Assembly (NCBI GenBank): GCA_026686845.1 | Contig: JAIVEN010000024.1 | Span: 11,395,501-11,459,500 of the forward strand | Length of the DNA stretch: 64,000 nt | Reading direction: 5' to 3' | DNA from: Adenanthera pavonina | Lineage: Eukaryota > Streptophyta > Magnoliopsida > Fabales > Fabaceae | Shown here: piece after piece, positions 10,958 to 23,232 of the stretch | Layout of the letters: each line of letters starts with the position of its first letter | Position numbering within the stretch: position 1 is the stretch's first letter | Made by a program: the position numbers and the translations under genes | Notes under the pieces: generated by a model | The model's database searches: none | Told to the model about the DNA's origin: nothing | The model's input: only the letters and a program-made list of their open reading frames with translations

Positions 10958-12151
10958 GAAGATATTCTTATTGAAATCTTTGTTCGTCTACCCCTGAAGG
11001 TTTTAGGTCATTTTAAATGTGTCTGTAAGACATGGTTGCTGTTGATTGTTGATCCAAAATTTTGTTAGCTGCACACCCGTTGTTGGTGCATTCCATTCCT
11101 TGTTCCATGCGAACTTTTGTTGAAGCCAACTCTACCACTAAGTATAGACTTCGAGGTTATTCCTTTGTTTGATTATGAGGAAGATTTAGTAGATTTGAGG
11201 ATTCTTGACTGGAGCTACTTAGATCTTGCTCATGTTGGAGTAATGCAATCTTGCAATGGGCTTTTTTTGCTTTATTCTACAGTTAATACTTTCACTAAAA
11301 TTCCTAGAGGTATAGTTCCTCTTTTTATCATATTATCAATTATAGGGAGACTGTGTTTGATTATTACATTGCGAATCCGATGACTACTCAATTTGCACGA
11401 GTTGCTTTTAGCAGGGAACAATGTAGAGAAAATGTTTTTGGAATGAATATTGCTTACAATCCATTAAGGTCTCCATTTTACAAAGTGATCTGCTTGAGGA
11501 AAATAGAAGTTGGTAATGGCAAAAATATTGTATTGGATGTTTATTCATCTGAATCATGTGTATGGACTGAATCTATTCTGTCATTTGCTTGTCTTGTTGA
11601 TATATTTTTTAACTCTCCAATATATTTTAATGGGGCAATTCATTGGTATTGCCATGGAGCATTGTCGTTTTACTTTGATGTTGAGAACTATCATTTGGGT
11701 GTATGGCCGATGCCTATAGAGATAAAAAATAACATTATTTGCTATTTTGGAGAATGTGCTGAATAGTGTCACATGGTGTTAAAGGACCATAAGGAAAGTC
11801 TGCATTTGAAGTTTTTCAAATTTAGGGACGATTATTCAAGGTGGAATCTTATTTGCTATATTGACCTATTTTCACTTGGAAGTAATTTTCCTAATCTTCT
11901 TTATGACCGGGAAGGTGGAGTGCTTCCTTTTATTGTACTTCATGTCAGTAGTCATCCTCGTTGTTCTAGGATCATCCTTTTTATGAAATATAGAATAGTT
12001 TAGTCATTCTTTGGTGATCATGTTCAAAAGGCTATAATGGATTTCACTTTTTCTACTTGGGCAAGTTGCAATGTTCTATGGTGATGGTGAAGCATTTCAG
12101 TATTTTGAAACTCTTGCTCATATGAAGCCATTTCCTGCGCATTTTGTGTAG
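10958..12151 (+). pseudogene. F-box protein gene, body with F-box and F-box-associated domain, decayed
   Basis: The frame resumes as EDILIEIFVRLPLKVLGHFK then CVCKTWLLLIVDPKF, a clear F-box. A TAG follows DPKFC at about 11066. The chain continues with VMQSCNGLFLLYS. After a frameshift it goes on as YYIANPMTTQFARV, IYFNGAIHWYCHG and, past a stop at 11764, LHLKFFKFRDDYSRW, the pattern of plant F-box-associated domains. The last frame ends HMKPFPAHFV at the TAG 12149-12151. The order and spacing fit a protein of about 400 residues of the At5g07610-like type (from memory). With the retroelement in codon 16 plus at least three further lesions the gene is dead. Confidence 0.75.
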
Positions 12152-13302
12152 AATAGGCTCTTTGATTTTTAGTAGTTGTTACTATGAACAAGTTGTTATG
12201 ATATTTTTTTTATTGTGGTAACCTATGTTGTAATGTTTTATAATACCGATTAATATACTATAACAATATTGAAATTACTTAAGAAATAAGAAACATTTTT
12301 TTTAGTTAATACTAGAGAATCCTTTCTTTGGCGGGCAATGGCAACGAAGCAAGGTTGCATGGTTTAAGGTTGAGTAGTGAGAGAGGATGCAGAATCTAGA
12401 GTTTGAAATTCACTTGGCTTGGAATGCAACTCAGAGAATGTTAGGGCCCATTTTCACGAACAGTGGACTGATAAGAGTTTTTTAGGGGGGAAAATTTGAT
12501 GTTCCTAATTATGATGGGCACATTTTTTTTCTTCATATTTTTTTTAAATTTTTTCACTTTTTTTTTCTTCTTTTTATTTTCCTTTTTTAAAGTACAAATT
12601 TTTAAAATCAATATGAATTACTATGTACTGAATTGAATAAATAGAAATCGAAATTGCACTGGGCCAAAAAACAAATCCTCTGGTAAAAAAGTAAAGTTAA
12701 AAAAAAGTGTATATCAATAATTTTAGCTATAGCTACTGATTTTACTATTCATGTCTTACTTTTTTAAGTGAATAAATAGAATCCGAAGTTGCATACTATT
12801 CATGTCTTACTTTTTTAAGTGAATAAATAGAATCCGAAGTTGCATATTACATCTTGCAATGACAAAAATAAGTACATATTAAATTACTGATTTTTCTATT
12901 TATGCCTTGCTTTTAGTAATCTGACAAGAAAATATAGGACCTAAATTAGCATATATAAAATTGGGGAAAACAAAGAATTAAAAAGAAAAGACTATATAAA
13001 TGAAGAAGTAGTTATTTGTAAGAAACCGTGCTATCAAGAATTTAGATGAGTTTTATAATGATCATTTGTATGTTAATTGGGGAAATATATAAGAAGAATA
13101 AAAAGAATAATAATTAAGTAGTTTGATGAATAATTAGTTACAAAAAACCTTACGTGAAAGAGAAGCATATAAATAGATATGATAAGATCAAGATTGGCGA
13201 AAAGCAAAGAATTAAATAAATAGATATGATTATTGTTATGCTAATTGGGAATATCAATAACAGAAAGAAAAAGAATAATAGTAATAAATAGATATGATAA
13301 CG
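12152..13302. other. AT-rich stretch without a recognised gene
   Basis: There is no open frame of note. It contains long T runs (12525-12590) and a perfect 51-bp tandem duplication, listed separately. It lies between the F-box pseudogene end and the C terminus of the Helitron helicase remnant, so it may include Helitron 3' sequence. Confidence 0.4.
12743..12844. repeat. Perfect tandem duplication of 51 bp
   Basis: A 51-base unit starting TACTATTCATGTCTTAC at 12743 is repeated exactly at 12794-12844. Being identical in an otherwise decayed region, it should be a recent replication-slippage event. Confidence 0.92.
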
Positions 13303-15391
13303 TCAGGATACATTATTAAAAACTTCTTGGAACACAACATTCGCAGTTTTCTTCAATGGCTGCTTCTTTGAGTCATGAATAAGAATTTTTATACCTATAA
13401 TATCTTTGACTCTAGAAATAGCCACATATAATTGGCCATGTGTAAAAATATTAGTAGGCAAATATAGCCATACTTTTTTCAAGGATTGACCTTGACTTTT
13501 GTTGATTGTCATTGCAAAAGAAATAATCACAGGAAATTGTCTTCTTTTAAATTTAAATAGCCACGTTGTCTTTGATGGATTCATATCCATGCGATAAATA
13601 AAGACTCTCTATCCTGGATGAGATCCATTCAATGTAATTCCTTCAATAACATGTTTTGCAAGTTTAGATATTATAAGTCTTGTTCCATTGCATACTCCAG
13701 AAGACTAATCAATATTCCGTATCAACATTAATGGCATACCGACTTTGAGAGATAATTTATGATGTGGAAGTCCAGAGCACTCAATGGCATTCAGGAATTC
13801 TTTATCATACAATTCACTAAAACAATCATTGCCATTTGATTCTATGATAATTGAATCAGAACTTAAGTATTCAATGCCGTCACTTGGAAACACTGAACAT
13901 ACACAGTTGTTGATCTTGTTAACTACTTTGGTTGTGGAAGCTAAAATTTCTCTATCAATAAAAAATGCTGAATCTTTGTAATTCATTTTCAATTCCGGAT
14001 AAATTGCATCAACAATAGATATAATGGGGTCAGAAAAATTTGATATTAATAGTTTGTCTGGAATTTCAATCTCTGCAAGTCCATTGTGAGGCTAGCTCAA
14101 TTTTCCATCCCCAATGTCTAAAATCCATTGGGAAAATATTTTTATCTTTTCACAATTGCCATCTTCACTGCATTGTAATCTCATATTCTTTGTTAGCTTG
14201 AACACTTCATAGTTTTGCCATAAGTAAGAGCAATTTACGGATGCATTGACAATTTCAGCTCTTGATCCCTTAAGGACAACAAGATTTGTCGAAAATCTCC
14301 ACCCATAACTACACATTTTCCTCCAAAAGGTTTAAGATGGCTATTTGCATCTAATTCTTGCATAATATCTTTCAATGTTCGATCAACAGCTTCCATGTAA
14401 TGACGATGTATCATTAGAGCTTTATCCCATATGATCAATTTGCTTCTTCTAATTAAATTTTCAATAGCAGAAGTTTGTTTTATGTTGCATGTTGAATCTT
14501 CATTTACTGCAATGGGAATCACAGCTAAAGAATGAGCTGTTCTACCATAAGGAAGCAATGTCATAGCTATCCCACTCAATGTAGCTATTAAAACAATGTC
14601 TCCATTAGATCTTAAAGTAGATGCTAATGCATTCCATAAAAAGGTCTTGCCAGTTCCACCAAAACCGTAGATGAAAAATAATTTTGGTAAATTTGTTGTC
14701 ACAGCAGAGATTATCTATCTAAAAATTTTTTTCTGTTCATCTGTAAACATAGATACCATTCTTGCAGCCTCAGCTTTTAAAATTTTCCTATCGTAATTCA
14801 GTTGTTCTCTAACAATGTAATTAACAAAACTATCCATTTGCATATCAACAGGATATGGCATATCTGCGAAATCACATAAACTTTTGCCAATCTTATGTAG
14901 ATATCGTTCTATCTCTGCTAAAGCCATATTCTCTTTCTCTTCATTGCTGTGCTCTTGAATTTCTTTTTTAATAGGGGAAAAAGAAGTTAGAATAGAATAA
15001 CTAAAGAGGATTTCACTTTAGTGGGAAAAATAGGTGATGTTAATTGGGCATAAAGGGAAAAAGAAAGACAAAAAAAGGGGGGAGGGGGAATAATTTGACA
15101 TTATATAGGGAAACAAAATAATGAAGAAGTAATTTTAGCTACGTCTTGCTAATGATTGGAAGGTCTTATGTTATGAAAGCATGTTTACATTTGGTAATAT
15201 TGATGGAAATATAAATGTTATACCTGGCATATCACAATGATTGCGAGGGAAGTACAAAAAGTCTTTAGATAGTAATGTTTGAGTTGCTTCCCACATAGCA
15301 TTGGGTCTAGATAACGAGTAAGACAATAATATCTGACCAAACAATTTTCTCAAAAAATGACCGGTACCCCATATCGCAGCTTCATGTATTG
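13303..15391 (-). pseudogene. Helitron PIF1-type helicase (RepHel C-terminal part), decayed
   Basis: Reading down the minus strand: HEAAIWGTGHFLRKLFGQ and PNAMWEATQTLLSKDFL (15391-15220) match the region before the helicase in plant Helitron RepHel proteins. After a gap come IERYLHKIGKSLCDF (14900) and FTDEQKKIF. The Walker A segment is FFIYGFGGTGKTFLW (about 14670). The Walker B segment is IIWDKALM, with Lys where DEA is usual. Next come VVMGGDFRQIL, a RecD-like section at about 13990-13705, and FAMTINKSQGQSLKKVWLYL, YVAISRV near 13450. PIF1-type helicases unwind DNA during rolling-circle transposition. Several frameshifts and stops break it, and the replication-initiator HUH domain is not in view. 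The upstream end is cut by the copia LTR at 15392. Confidence 0.85.
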
Positions 15392-15559
15392 TGTTGCATT
15401 TACATTCTAGAATATTCTTGTATATCTTTTGTATTTATTACTCTTTATTAGGAATTATTTCCTATTTATTAGGTAGATTCTTTATTTTGTGTATATATTG
15501 TAAACATTCCTCAGTAATATTACACGGCAATTTTCCAGATCCTATTCTCAATTCAAACA
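15392..15559 (+). repeat. 5' LTR of the copia element, 168 bp
   Basis: The limits are inferred. It starts TGTTGCATTTACATTC exactly where Helitron coding similarity stops, and it ends CAATTCAAACA directly before the primer binding site. Only seven bases of the 3' LTR (TGTTACA) exist for comparison, agreeing at six of them, so the left border is moderately sure. Confidence 0.6.
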
Positions 15560-15573
15560 TGGTACTTGAGCCT
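15560..15573 (+). other. Primer binding site of the copia element, mutated
   Basis: TGGTACTTGAGCCT abuts the LTR and resembles the initiator tRNA-Met complement TGGTATCAGAGCC with changes in the middle. Confidence 0.6.
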
Positions 15574-15742
15574 ATACTTTTTTAGCAATTTTTCTTTCTA
15601 GAAAGTTTTTTCTTTTTCCTTTCTTTCTTGTCGTCATCTCCACTGTCTTTAGATCTGCTCCAGATTCTTGCTCCCTCATTCACACCCTTCCCACCATCAT
15701 CTTCAGTACCCTCCAACCTACAATATCCCTATTTTTATGGGA

Positions 15743-18700
15743 TGTTATAAAATGAATAAAATATGAGAAACGAAGTAAGACAAAAAGGCTATATAGAATC
15801 GGGCTTTAGACGGAATTAATTTCTCATCTAATTTTCTGAAGAAGTTATGTTTGGTTCTTAATTGGAATTAATTTTTCACAAGGTCCTTAGCAGAAATTAA
15901 TTTCAGAACTTAACCCAGAAAATATGCAATATACCACTTGAATGAAAGCTCGCTCCAAGCTGAGCGCAACGGTATAAGTATTGCATTCCTAGGAGGTCCA
16001 GGTTAAGAGATAGACTAATTTGAAGTTAATGTGAATAGTAAAACAGAAATAATAAAAAATTGGTCTTTGGGTAAAATTACAAGAAAATGCCCAAAAGAAT
16101 GAATAATTACATTTTTACTCAATTGGGGGCAAAATGGTCATTTCTCAAATTAGAGATAAAATGTGGATAATGAATTGAAGGCCGAAAAATGAAAAAGTTG
16201 ACATTGTAAAATGTGAAAGAAATTGAGAAAAATGGAGATATACCGTTAGGCGTAAAGAAGGGGAAATATGTCATTTTTCCTAGTTAAAAAGAAAAATAAG
16301 AAAATTATATTTGGGCCCCTAGAATAAAGAATCTTTGCAATTTAGTCCCTTAAGGAAGGAAGGGGAAAGAGAAAGAAGTTTTGGAAAAAATTACACCTAA
16401 TGACCTGAAAGTTTCAAAAATTAGACATTTGTCTCGGGTCAAGGGTATTTTTGGAAATATGAAAAATTATAGTCAAAATAAAGCTTTGAATGAGTTAAGC
16501 CCAATGAAATATAGAAAGGAATCTATTAAGATCAAAATAATATTTATTGGGTAATTATAATCTAATATTAATATTTTACCCGATAAATGTCAGTTTAGAC
16601 TGCAGGAAAAGGTAGAACTGATTCAAGGATAATGATTGGACCTTAATAAAATATATTTTGGGTCTAGATAATGATTTTGGACTAAAAGTAAAAAAATTAT
16701 TCAAGCAATTTTTGGTCAAGAATGAGACACAAGGCGTGCTGTAGCTCATTTGGACACAAAGGAAATTTTTACTAAAGCTTTATTAACTTAAGTTAAAACA
16801 TTAAAGTAACTAAAATTATTTTTATGACTTAAATCACTTAATCACATTAGTTAGCCACAAAACTCATCATCTTCAGCCTTCCTTATGTCTGAAACTGCAG
16901 CAAGAAGAGGAGAAAGCGTGAAGACCCTAGAAAAAAAAGGAGAAGAAGAGAAAGGCAAAGTTAAAGTCTCAAAAACTCAAGGTAGAGTCTCAAAACTCAT
17001 CATCTTCAGCCTTCCTTATGTCTTATGGTTATTTTATTGTGTATACTTGAGTTTGGAGAAGTTTTATGGATTATTTCTCTCCATTTTACCTCTGAAAATT
17101 TCTTCCTAGAGAGAGAGAGGAGAGAGAAAGTGAAGCCATGGAAAACCAAACCATAAAAAAGGATGTATAGGTCTTAAGGAACAAGATTATGCCATTAGAT
17201 TGCAAATTAATCGGGTAGATATTTTTCTTCAAATTTATGAAATTTTCTGCCTATTTAGGGTTTGGAAATGAAAGAGAATTTCATGATTTTGACCCCAAAA
17301 ATGGATTCCTTAGGTCCAAAATAGGTTAGAACAATTATGTTGTACAAGAAAATGCAAAAGAAAAGCAAAGTGAAAAATTAGAATTAAAGTGAGTTCTTTA
17401 TGAAGGATGTCATGCAATCAATGACTTAGGACATTGTCTTATGATGTAATAGGGTTCCAAGAAGTGTTTTAAGATCAATGAAAGTGTCTACAAAGTTTGG
17501 AGATCATTGAAAAGCAAGAAGGTAGTTATTTTTCCATTTATGCCTAATATTATCATGCTTGATTTTCATGATTCTATAACTATGCCATATATTTGTTTGG
17601 ATACTTTGTGATGAATTTGAATGGTTGGCTGGTTGTTTGAAGGGTTTTATGACCCTAGGATGTCCATTTTCTAAGGTGTTACCATGTCAAAATTTTTATG
17701 AAATTGTATGGCATAATATGAATTTATGATCTTATGATTACCATTGATGATTTTATGAGATGTTATAATAATATGCTTGCATAATTGGGTGTAACTACTT
17801 AGATTCTTTGAATTTCATTCCTTTCCAAATATTAACTATGCTACGGCAAGGACATGGAAGTATTCAAACAAATGCAAGGGAAATGAAGAAGATGATGGAG
17901 AATTACTTGATTTTGCAAGTTACAATGATAAGTTGAGAAAATATGTATCATGTATGTATGAGATGAAATTCTGTAATTATACATGATTATGTTCCTTAAA
18001 GTCCTCTTATGATGTTATGTGTGGATTTGGAACAATAAATGTTGATGCATGAGGTTTATGAAGTTTATTATATGGGTTATGGCATAATTATGAACAAGAT
18101 GACCAGTATTGATTTGAGCAAGGGAACTTTATTCAAAACAGAACATCCTATATAAGTGTTATACATTCTCTTAAAGTAGACAGAACAAGTTTTTCATAGA
18201 GCTAAAGAACACCTAAATTGGACAAGTGTATCATTTATAATGAAAATTTTGAAGTTAGGATTCAAAACTGGACAGTATTGGAAAACTGGAACTTACACTG
18301 TGAACACTAGATTTTTCAAAAGGCACTATAAAATTTTTTATAGCTTCAAAAATTCATTTATTTGCATTTATGAAAAGCTGTAAGTCTTAGGGAATGAATG
18401 CCACTGGTTTGAAACCATTTGGAGCTATAAAGAAGGAGTTATGTAATTTCTCTTAAAACTGTTCCAGTAGAGGTAGTGTTTTGACCCATAATCATTAAGT
18501 TAATATCATGCCCTGTACAAGTTGAATAAATGTACAAGAAAAATATTTTTAAAAATTAGACTCATAGCTTTTTCTAATGACATACGGAATGCACAAATTG
18601 ACTCAAGATAGAGAGAGATATGAATTTTTAAAGATAAGGAAAAAATCCTGAGGAAGAGAAAATGACCAAATGTATAGTAAATGTTTGAGTAATAAACTAT

Positions 18701-18980
18701 ATAAATTGGTCAAGATAATGCTCTGTTCAATATTTTTCCCATGTATAAAAGGTTTTTATCTATTCTTAGAGACTTGAATCACTATGAAATGATTTTTCTA
18801 GAATTAGTTATAAATTTTCAAAATTCAGTCAGTAAAGTGAAAACTACCATATAAACAGTAACCGAAAATTTTGGAAATTCTGATTTTTCATTCTTATATG
18901 ATTTAAGCTTAAGATCAAGTATAATTAGACTTAAAAGGAGTCTAATTCATGGGAAATGAGTCTAAAAGTAAGGTGTTACA
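15743..18980 (+). mobile_element. Solo LTR of a gypsy-type element (family A) inside the copia leader
   Basis: It runs from about TGTTATAAAATGAA (15743) to AAGGTGTTACA (18980). The right end and interior match, in reverse, 37077-39149, and the left half matches 61594-63457 (for example AAAATTACACCTAATGAC at 16386 and 61810). GGTGTTACA ends are typical of plant Tekay-type chromovirus LTRs. It has no coding region; the 74-codon frame at 16885 lies in a purine-rich leader-like part. A 30-bp segment is repeated inside it. I found no clear target duplication (TGGGA left, TGACC right), so the left border is provisional. Its position between the copia primer binding site and gag shows that it inserted after the copia element. 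Confidence 0.68.
16861..17023. repeat. 30-bp direct repeat within the family A LTR
   Basis: AACTCATCATCTTCAGCC and the following 12 bases occur at 16861-16890 and again at 16994-17023, 133 bases apart. They bracket a purine-rich stretch. Confidence 0.85.
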
Positions 18981-19233
18981 TGACCTGTCAATCCACCAAG
19001 TCCGGCAGCCAACTTCCTCCGCACGCTCCTCCACGAGCTGTGCGTGTCTTTTTTGACCAGCCAATCTCACCGGCATGTGACAGCTTATCCCAACTCTATT
19101 CCAGCCACCATTTTGTGCGTTCTGCTCTTCTTGACATCCCGATCTTGTTCATGTGTTATGTTTCTTGCCACTATGTCTCCTTGAAATTTCCATATTTTTG
19201 CCTCTTTTTTTTCTATTTAAAAAAAAGAAAAAA

Positions 19234-20240
19234 ATGGGAAAATTTGATGTTGCTCATCCAATTTATGTCACACTAACTGGTTCCAACTATCGTCTTTGGT
19301 TAGAAAGCATGCGTGGTTTTCTCAAGGGAAGGAAGCTATGGTGATATATAATTAGGGATGCCAAATATCCTGCTCGAGAGGCTACTAAGACTGATCTAAA
19401 ATTTACTGAGCGGTTAGAAGAATACTAAAAACCATCAGATTATCACATGATTTTAGAACACCTCTTTGGGCAGTTTGAGACTGCTAAGGAGGTATGGGAT
19501 CATCTTGCTAGCCGTTACACTTCCTCTAGTCTGTCAAATCAATTTCAGTTGCATAAAAATCTTAGTACTCTAAAGCAAGAAAAAAGACAACCACTGTATG
19601 GATTTCTTGCTAATATTGAGTCTATCTGGGATCAACCGGCTTACTCAGAGCCCATTTTCAAATGTGAGGAAGATGCTCAAGCCTTTGTTCAGTACCGTGA
19701 TCACCTTCATCTCATTCAATTCCTGATGGCACTTACTGATATTTTGAACCTGTTCGGGCTTCCTTGCTCTATCAAAGCCCTCTTCCTACTCTTAAGGATA
19801 CACTTCCTTGCCTTTGATCTAAAGAAACACGATTGGGTCTCCTGCACCGTGTTCCTGAAATGGCCTTTGTTGCTTCTGGCAGGAATTCTAAGTTTTGTCA
19901 CCGATGTCCTCAGTCAAATCACACTTTTGATTAGTATCCATTCATTGAGTGCAAAACTTGCTAGAAGAAGGGTCATATTGTTGCTACATACCGTCCAACT
20001 TTGTTCTGCTGATACTGTAAGAAGACCGGGCACCTTATTGATCAGTGTCCTACTTGTCCTCCTAGATTTGAACAAGGAAAATCAACTAGATCAGGTTCTT
20101 TTTCATCTAAGCTTGCTTTATCTGCCACTGATGAGGCACCTGGTGCTGCTACTATTTCGGGATCCTTTACTGTTGACATCAAGGCCTTACTTCGTAAACT
20201 CATCTCTGGTACCTCCAGCCCACCTGCTACTTTAGCCACT
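19234..20240 (+). pseudogene. Copia gag, decayed
   Basis: MGKFDVAHPIYVTLTGSNYR starts at 19234 and is followed by LWLESMRGFLKGRKLW, then a TGA. It continues with FGQFETAKEVWDHLASRYTS and QFQLHKNLSTLKQ, the UBN2-type gag core of plant copia elements. A frameshift at about 19740 leads to a decayed CCHC region ending KTGHLIDQCP (about 20020-20050), the zinc knuckle that binds element RNA. The second cysteine-type positions are interrupted by stops. The start is chosen from the conserved N-terminal motif; nothing upstream is open. Confidence 0.75.
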
Positions 20241-23222
20241 CCTTCAGGTACATCTTCTTGGTTCTTTGATTCTACTTATTGCAAACATATGACTGGTCAA
20301 GAAACCTTTTTCTCTTCTTTGTCACCTAATACCATTGCTCACCTTATACATACTACGGATAACTCCCAAATGCCTGTTAGTCATATTGGTACTGTTTCTT
20401 TGCCCTCTCCGTCCATTCATGACACTTACTTTGTTCCTGCTATTAGCTTCAATCTTATTTCTATCGGATAACATGTTGATATGGGTTATGATGTGTTATT
20501 TAACAAATATGGTTGTACTGTGTTTGATTCTTAGACAGGATATATTATCAAGACTAGGCGTAAGGTTGGGTATATGTTTGAACTCAACTCAATGCATCTT
20601 CTTGAAGTCACTTCTCCTGGATTGTGTGTTACTTTTACATCCTCATCTCTCAAACTGTGGCATCATTGTCTTGGTCATCCCTCTTTAACTGTATTACGTC
20701 CTTTGCTTTCTAGAGGTCTTTTACATCATGTTGATGTTCAGTCTTTGGATTGTATCTCTTGTCAAATTGCTAAACATCCTGCTTTATCATTTAATAAAAA
20801 TGACTCTATTGCCAGTTAACCTTTTGATTTAATTCATTTTGAAGTTTGGGGGCCAACACCTACTCCCTCTATAGGAGGCTCATGATATTTTGTGATTTTT
20901 GTTGATGATTTTTCATGCTTTACTTGGCTTTATATGATGAAAAAGTAGTCTGAGCTACCTGATATCTATATTAAATTTGCCACTATGATTCATACACAAT
21001 TCTCAAAGGTCATCAAATTTTTTCATCGTGATAACGCCTAGGAATATCATGATTCTAGATTGCTCAGCTTTCTTGATGCTCAAGGCACCATCTCTCAGTA
21101 CTCCTATCCCTATACCTCTCAGTAAAATGGTCGGGCAGAACAAAAACATCATCATATTCTTTATTCTGTCAGAGCCCTGCTCATTTCATCTTCCTATCCT
21201 GAACATTTTTAGGGAGAAGCAGCTCTAACTGCTATTTACTGAATCAATAAAGTCCTTACTTCTGTTCTAGGTAACATTTCTCCTTTTGAGTGTCTTCATG
21301 ATACTCCTCCTGATTATAGTCATTTTAAAGCCTTTGCCTGTGTCTACTTTGTTCTTCTTTCTTTTCATGAGACTTCTAAACTGCAAGCCCATGCCTATAT
21401 TCGTTGCTTCCTTGGTTATGACCCTGAGCATAAGGGTTATCGTTGTTGGGATCCTCTTTCTCACCACATCTGTATTTCTCATCATGTTGTTTTTTGGGAG
21501 CATATTCAATTTTCATCCTTGACTAATCTTTTATGTGTTTCTCCTCCATCACTTTCTATCTTTACAGATACTTCTATTGATCTTTTTTCCCAGTGACTCA
21601 GATACAACTTTTACCATTGAGCTCGATCATACGACTGACTCCATGCCCTCTCCAGATGATGATCCTACTGTCTCTGAGCCTCCAACACAGGTTACTGAGC
21701 CCATCCAGTCTGATAATCCTTGACCTACCCATGTAAGACGTTCTCCACCCTACCTTAGTGATTACCATTATTTTTTTACCCTACTTGGGGTCTTGTTGAT
21801 CTTCCTCCTGGTAAGACTCTGGTTGGATGTAGATGGATCTATAAGAATAAGACTAATTCTGATGGTTCTTTGAAGCAACACAAGGCCTGTTTGGTAGCCT
21901 AAGGATTTACACAGGAGTATGGTGTTGACTACGAAGAGACATTTGCTCCTGTTGCTCAAATTACTTCTGTTCGTAGCCTTCTTGCCATTGCTACCATTAA
22001 GCATTGGTCTCTTCATCAGATGGATATTAAAAATGCCTCTCTAAATGGTGATTTAGAGGAAGATATTCATATGAAGCCTCCTTCTGGGTATCAGAATCCG
22101 AATGGCAAGGTTTGCCACCTTCGTCAAGCCTTGTATGGACTTAAGCAGGCACCCCGTGCTTGGTTTGCTAAATTCATCACCAATATGAGTCAATTAGGCT
22201 TTACATGTAGCCCTTATGACTCTGCTCTATTTGTTCAAACTACAGCTTGGGGCCTTATTCTACTACTATTGTATGTTGATGACATGATTATCACAAGTAG
22301 TGATGTTACGGGTGTCTAGGAACTTAAGACTTACTTGGGAAAGTAGTTTAAAATGAAGGATCTTGGCCACCTAAGCTATTTTCTTGGTCTTGAGGTACAT
22401 CATGGATAGGATGTTATTTCTGTCTCAGGTTAAATACACAATTGATTTGATATCTTGGGCATATCTTTCTGATGAGGATGTTGAAAATACTTCTATTGAG
22501 CCCAATGTTCACTTTATTCCCACTGATGGAACCTTATTGGAGAATCCCACTCATTATCGTCAACTAGTTGGGGGACTTATCTATCTTACAGTGACCCATC
22601 CAGACATTGCTTATGCAGTTCATATTTTTAGCCAATTTATGTCTGAACCCTAGACTACTCATTATGCTGCTGTTCTTAGAATTATTCTATATATCAAAAA
22701 CAGCTTGTATCATGACTACACTTCTATGCTAACTCGTTTCTTGCTTTACGGGCATACTTTGATGCTGATTGGGTTGGTGACCATGCTGATCGATGGTCTA
22801 CCACTAGCTTCTATATTTTCCTTGGAAACTCCCTTGTTTCTTAGAGAAGTAAGAAGCAAACCTTAGCCTTTTATTCCAGTGCTGAATCAGAATATCGTGC
22901 ACTAGTTGAGATGACCTTTGAGGTTCTATGGTTTCATTGATTACTTGATGAGATAGGGGCATCACAGACATCCTTCATAGATATCTATTGTGACAATCAA
23001 GCTGCTATTAAAATTGCCTACAATGCTATGTTCCATGAGCGGACCAAGAACATTGAGATTGATAGTTATTTTATTTGGCAACATGTTGCTCAGGAAACTA
23101 TTCGACTGGTTCCTATTCGAACCAAGCACCAGCCAACAGATTTATTCACGAAGTCCTTTAATCCGAGTCGCTTCCAATTTCTAGTAGACAAACTCAAGTT
23201 GCTTCCTATTAAGCCATCTTGA
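20241..23222 (+). pseudogene. Copia pol (protease, integrase, reverse transcriptase, RNase H), decayed
   Basis: The protease active-site region is WFFDSTYCKHMT (about 20260), with DST instead of the usual DSG. The GAG-pre-integrase segment is LKLWHHCLGHPSL and CISCQIAKHPALSF. Integrase shows FEVWGPTP (Glu where the first catalytic Asp normally stands), FVDDFSCFTWLY and GRAEQKHHHIL. Reverse transcriptase shows GCRWIYKNKTNSDGSLKQHK, QMDIKNASLNGD, LYGLKQAPRAWF and LYVDDMIIT (about 22275). RNase H shows DADWVGDHADR, AESEYRAL and CDNQAAIKIAYN. The reading ends KLKLLPIKPS at 23222. More than 20 in-frame stops and several shifts make it non-functional. Confidence 0.85.
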
Positions 23223-23232
23223 GTAACTTGAG

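Noticed and set aside
16885..17109. 74-codon plus-strand frame MSETAARRGESVKTLEKKG
   Set aside because: It lies in a purine-rich leader part of a family A LTR, and the matching places in the other LTR copies are not open.
15738..18985. Target duplication for the 15743-18980 LTR
   Set aside because: TGGGA and TGACC share only two bases in a row, not enough to claim a duplication.
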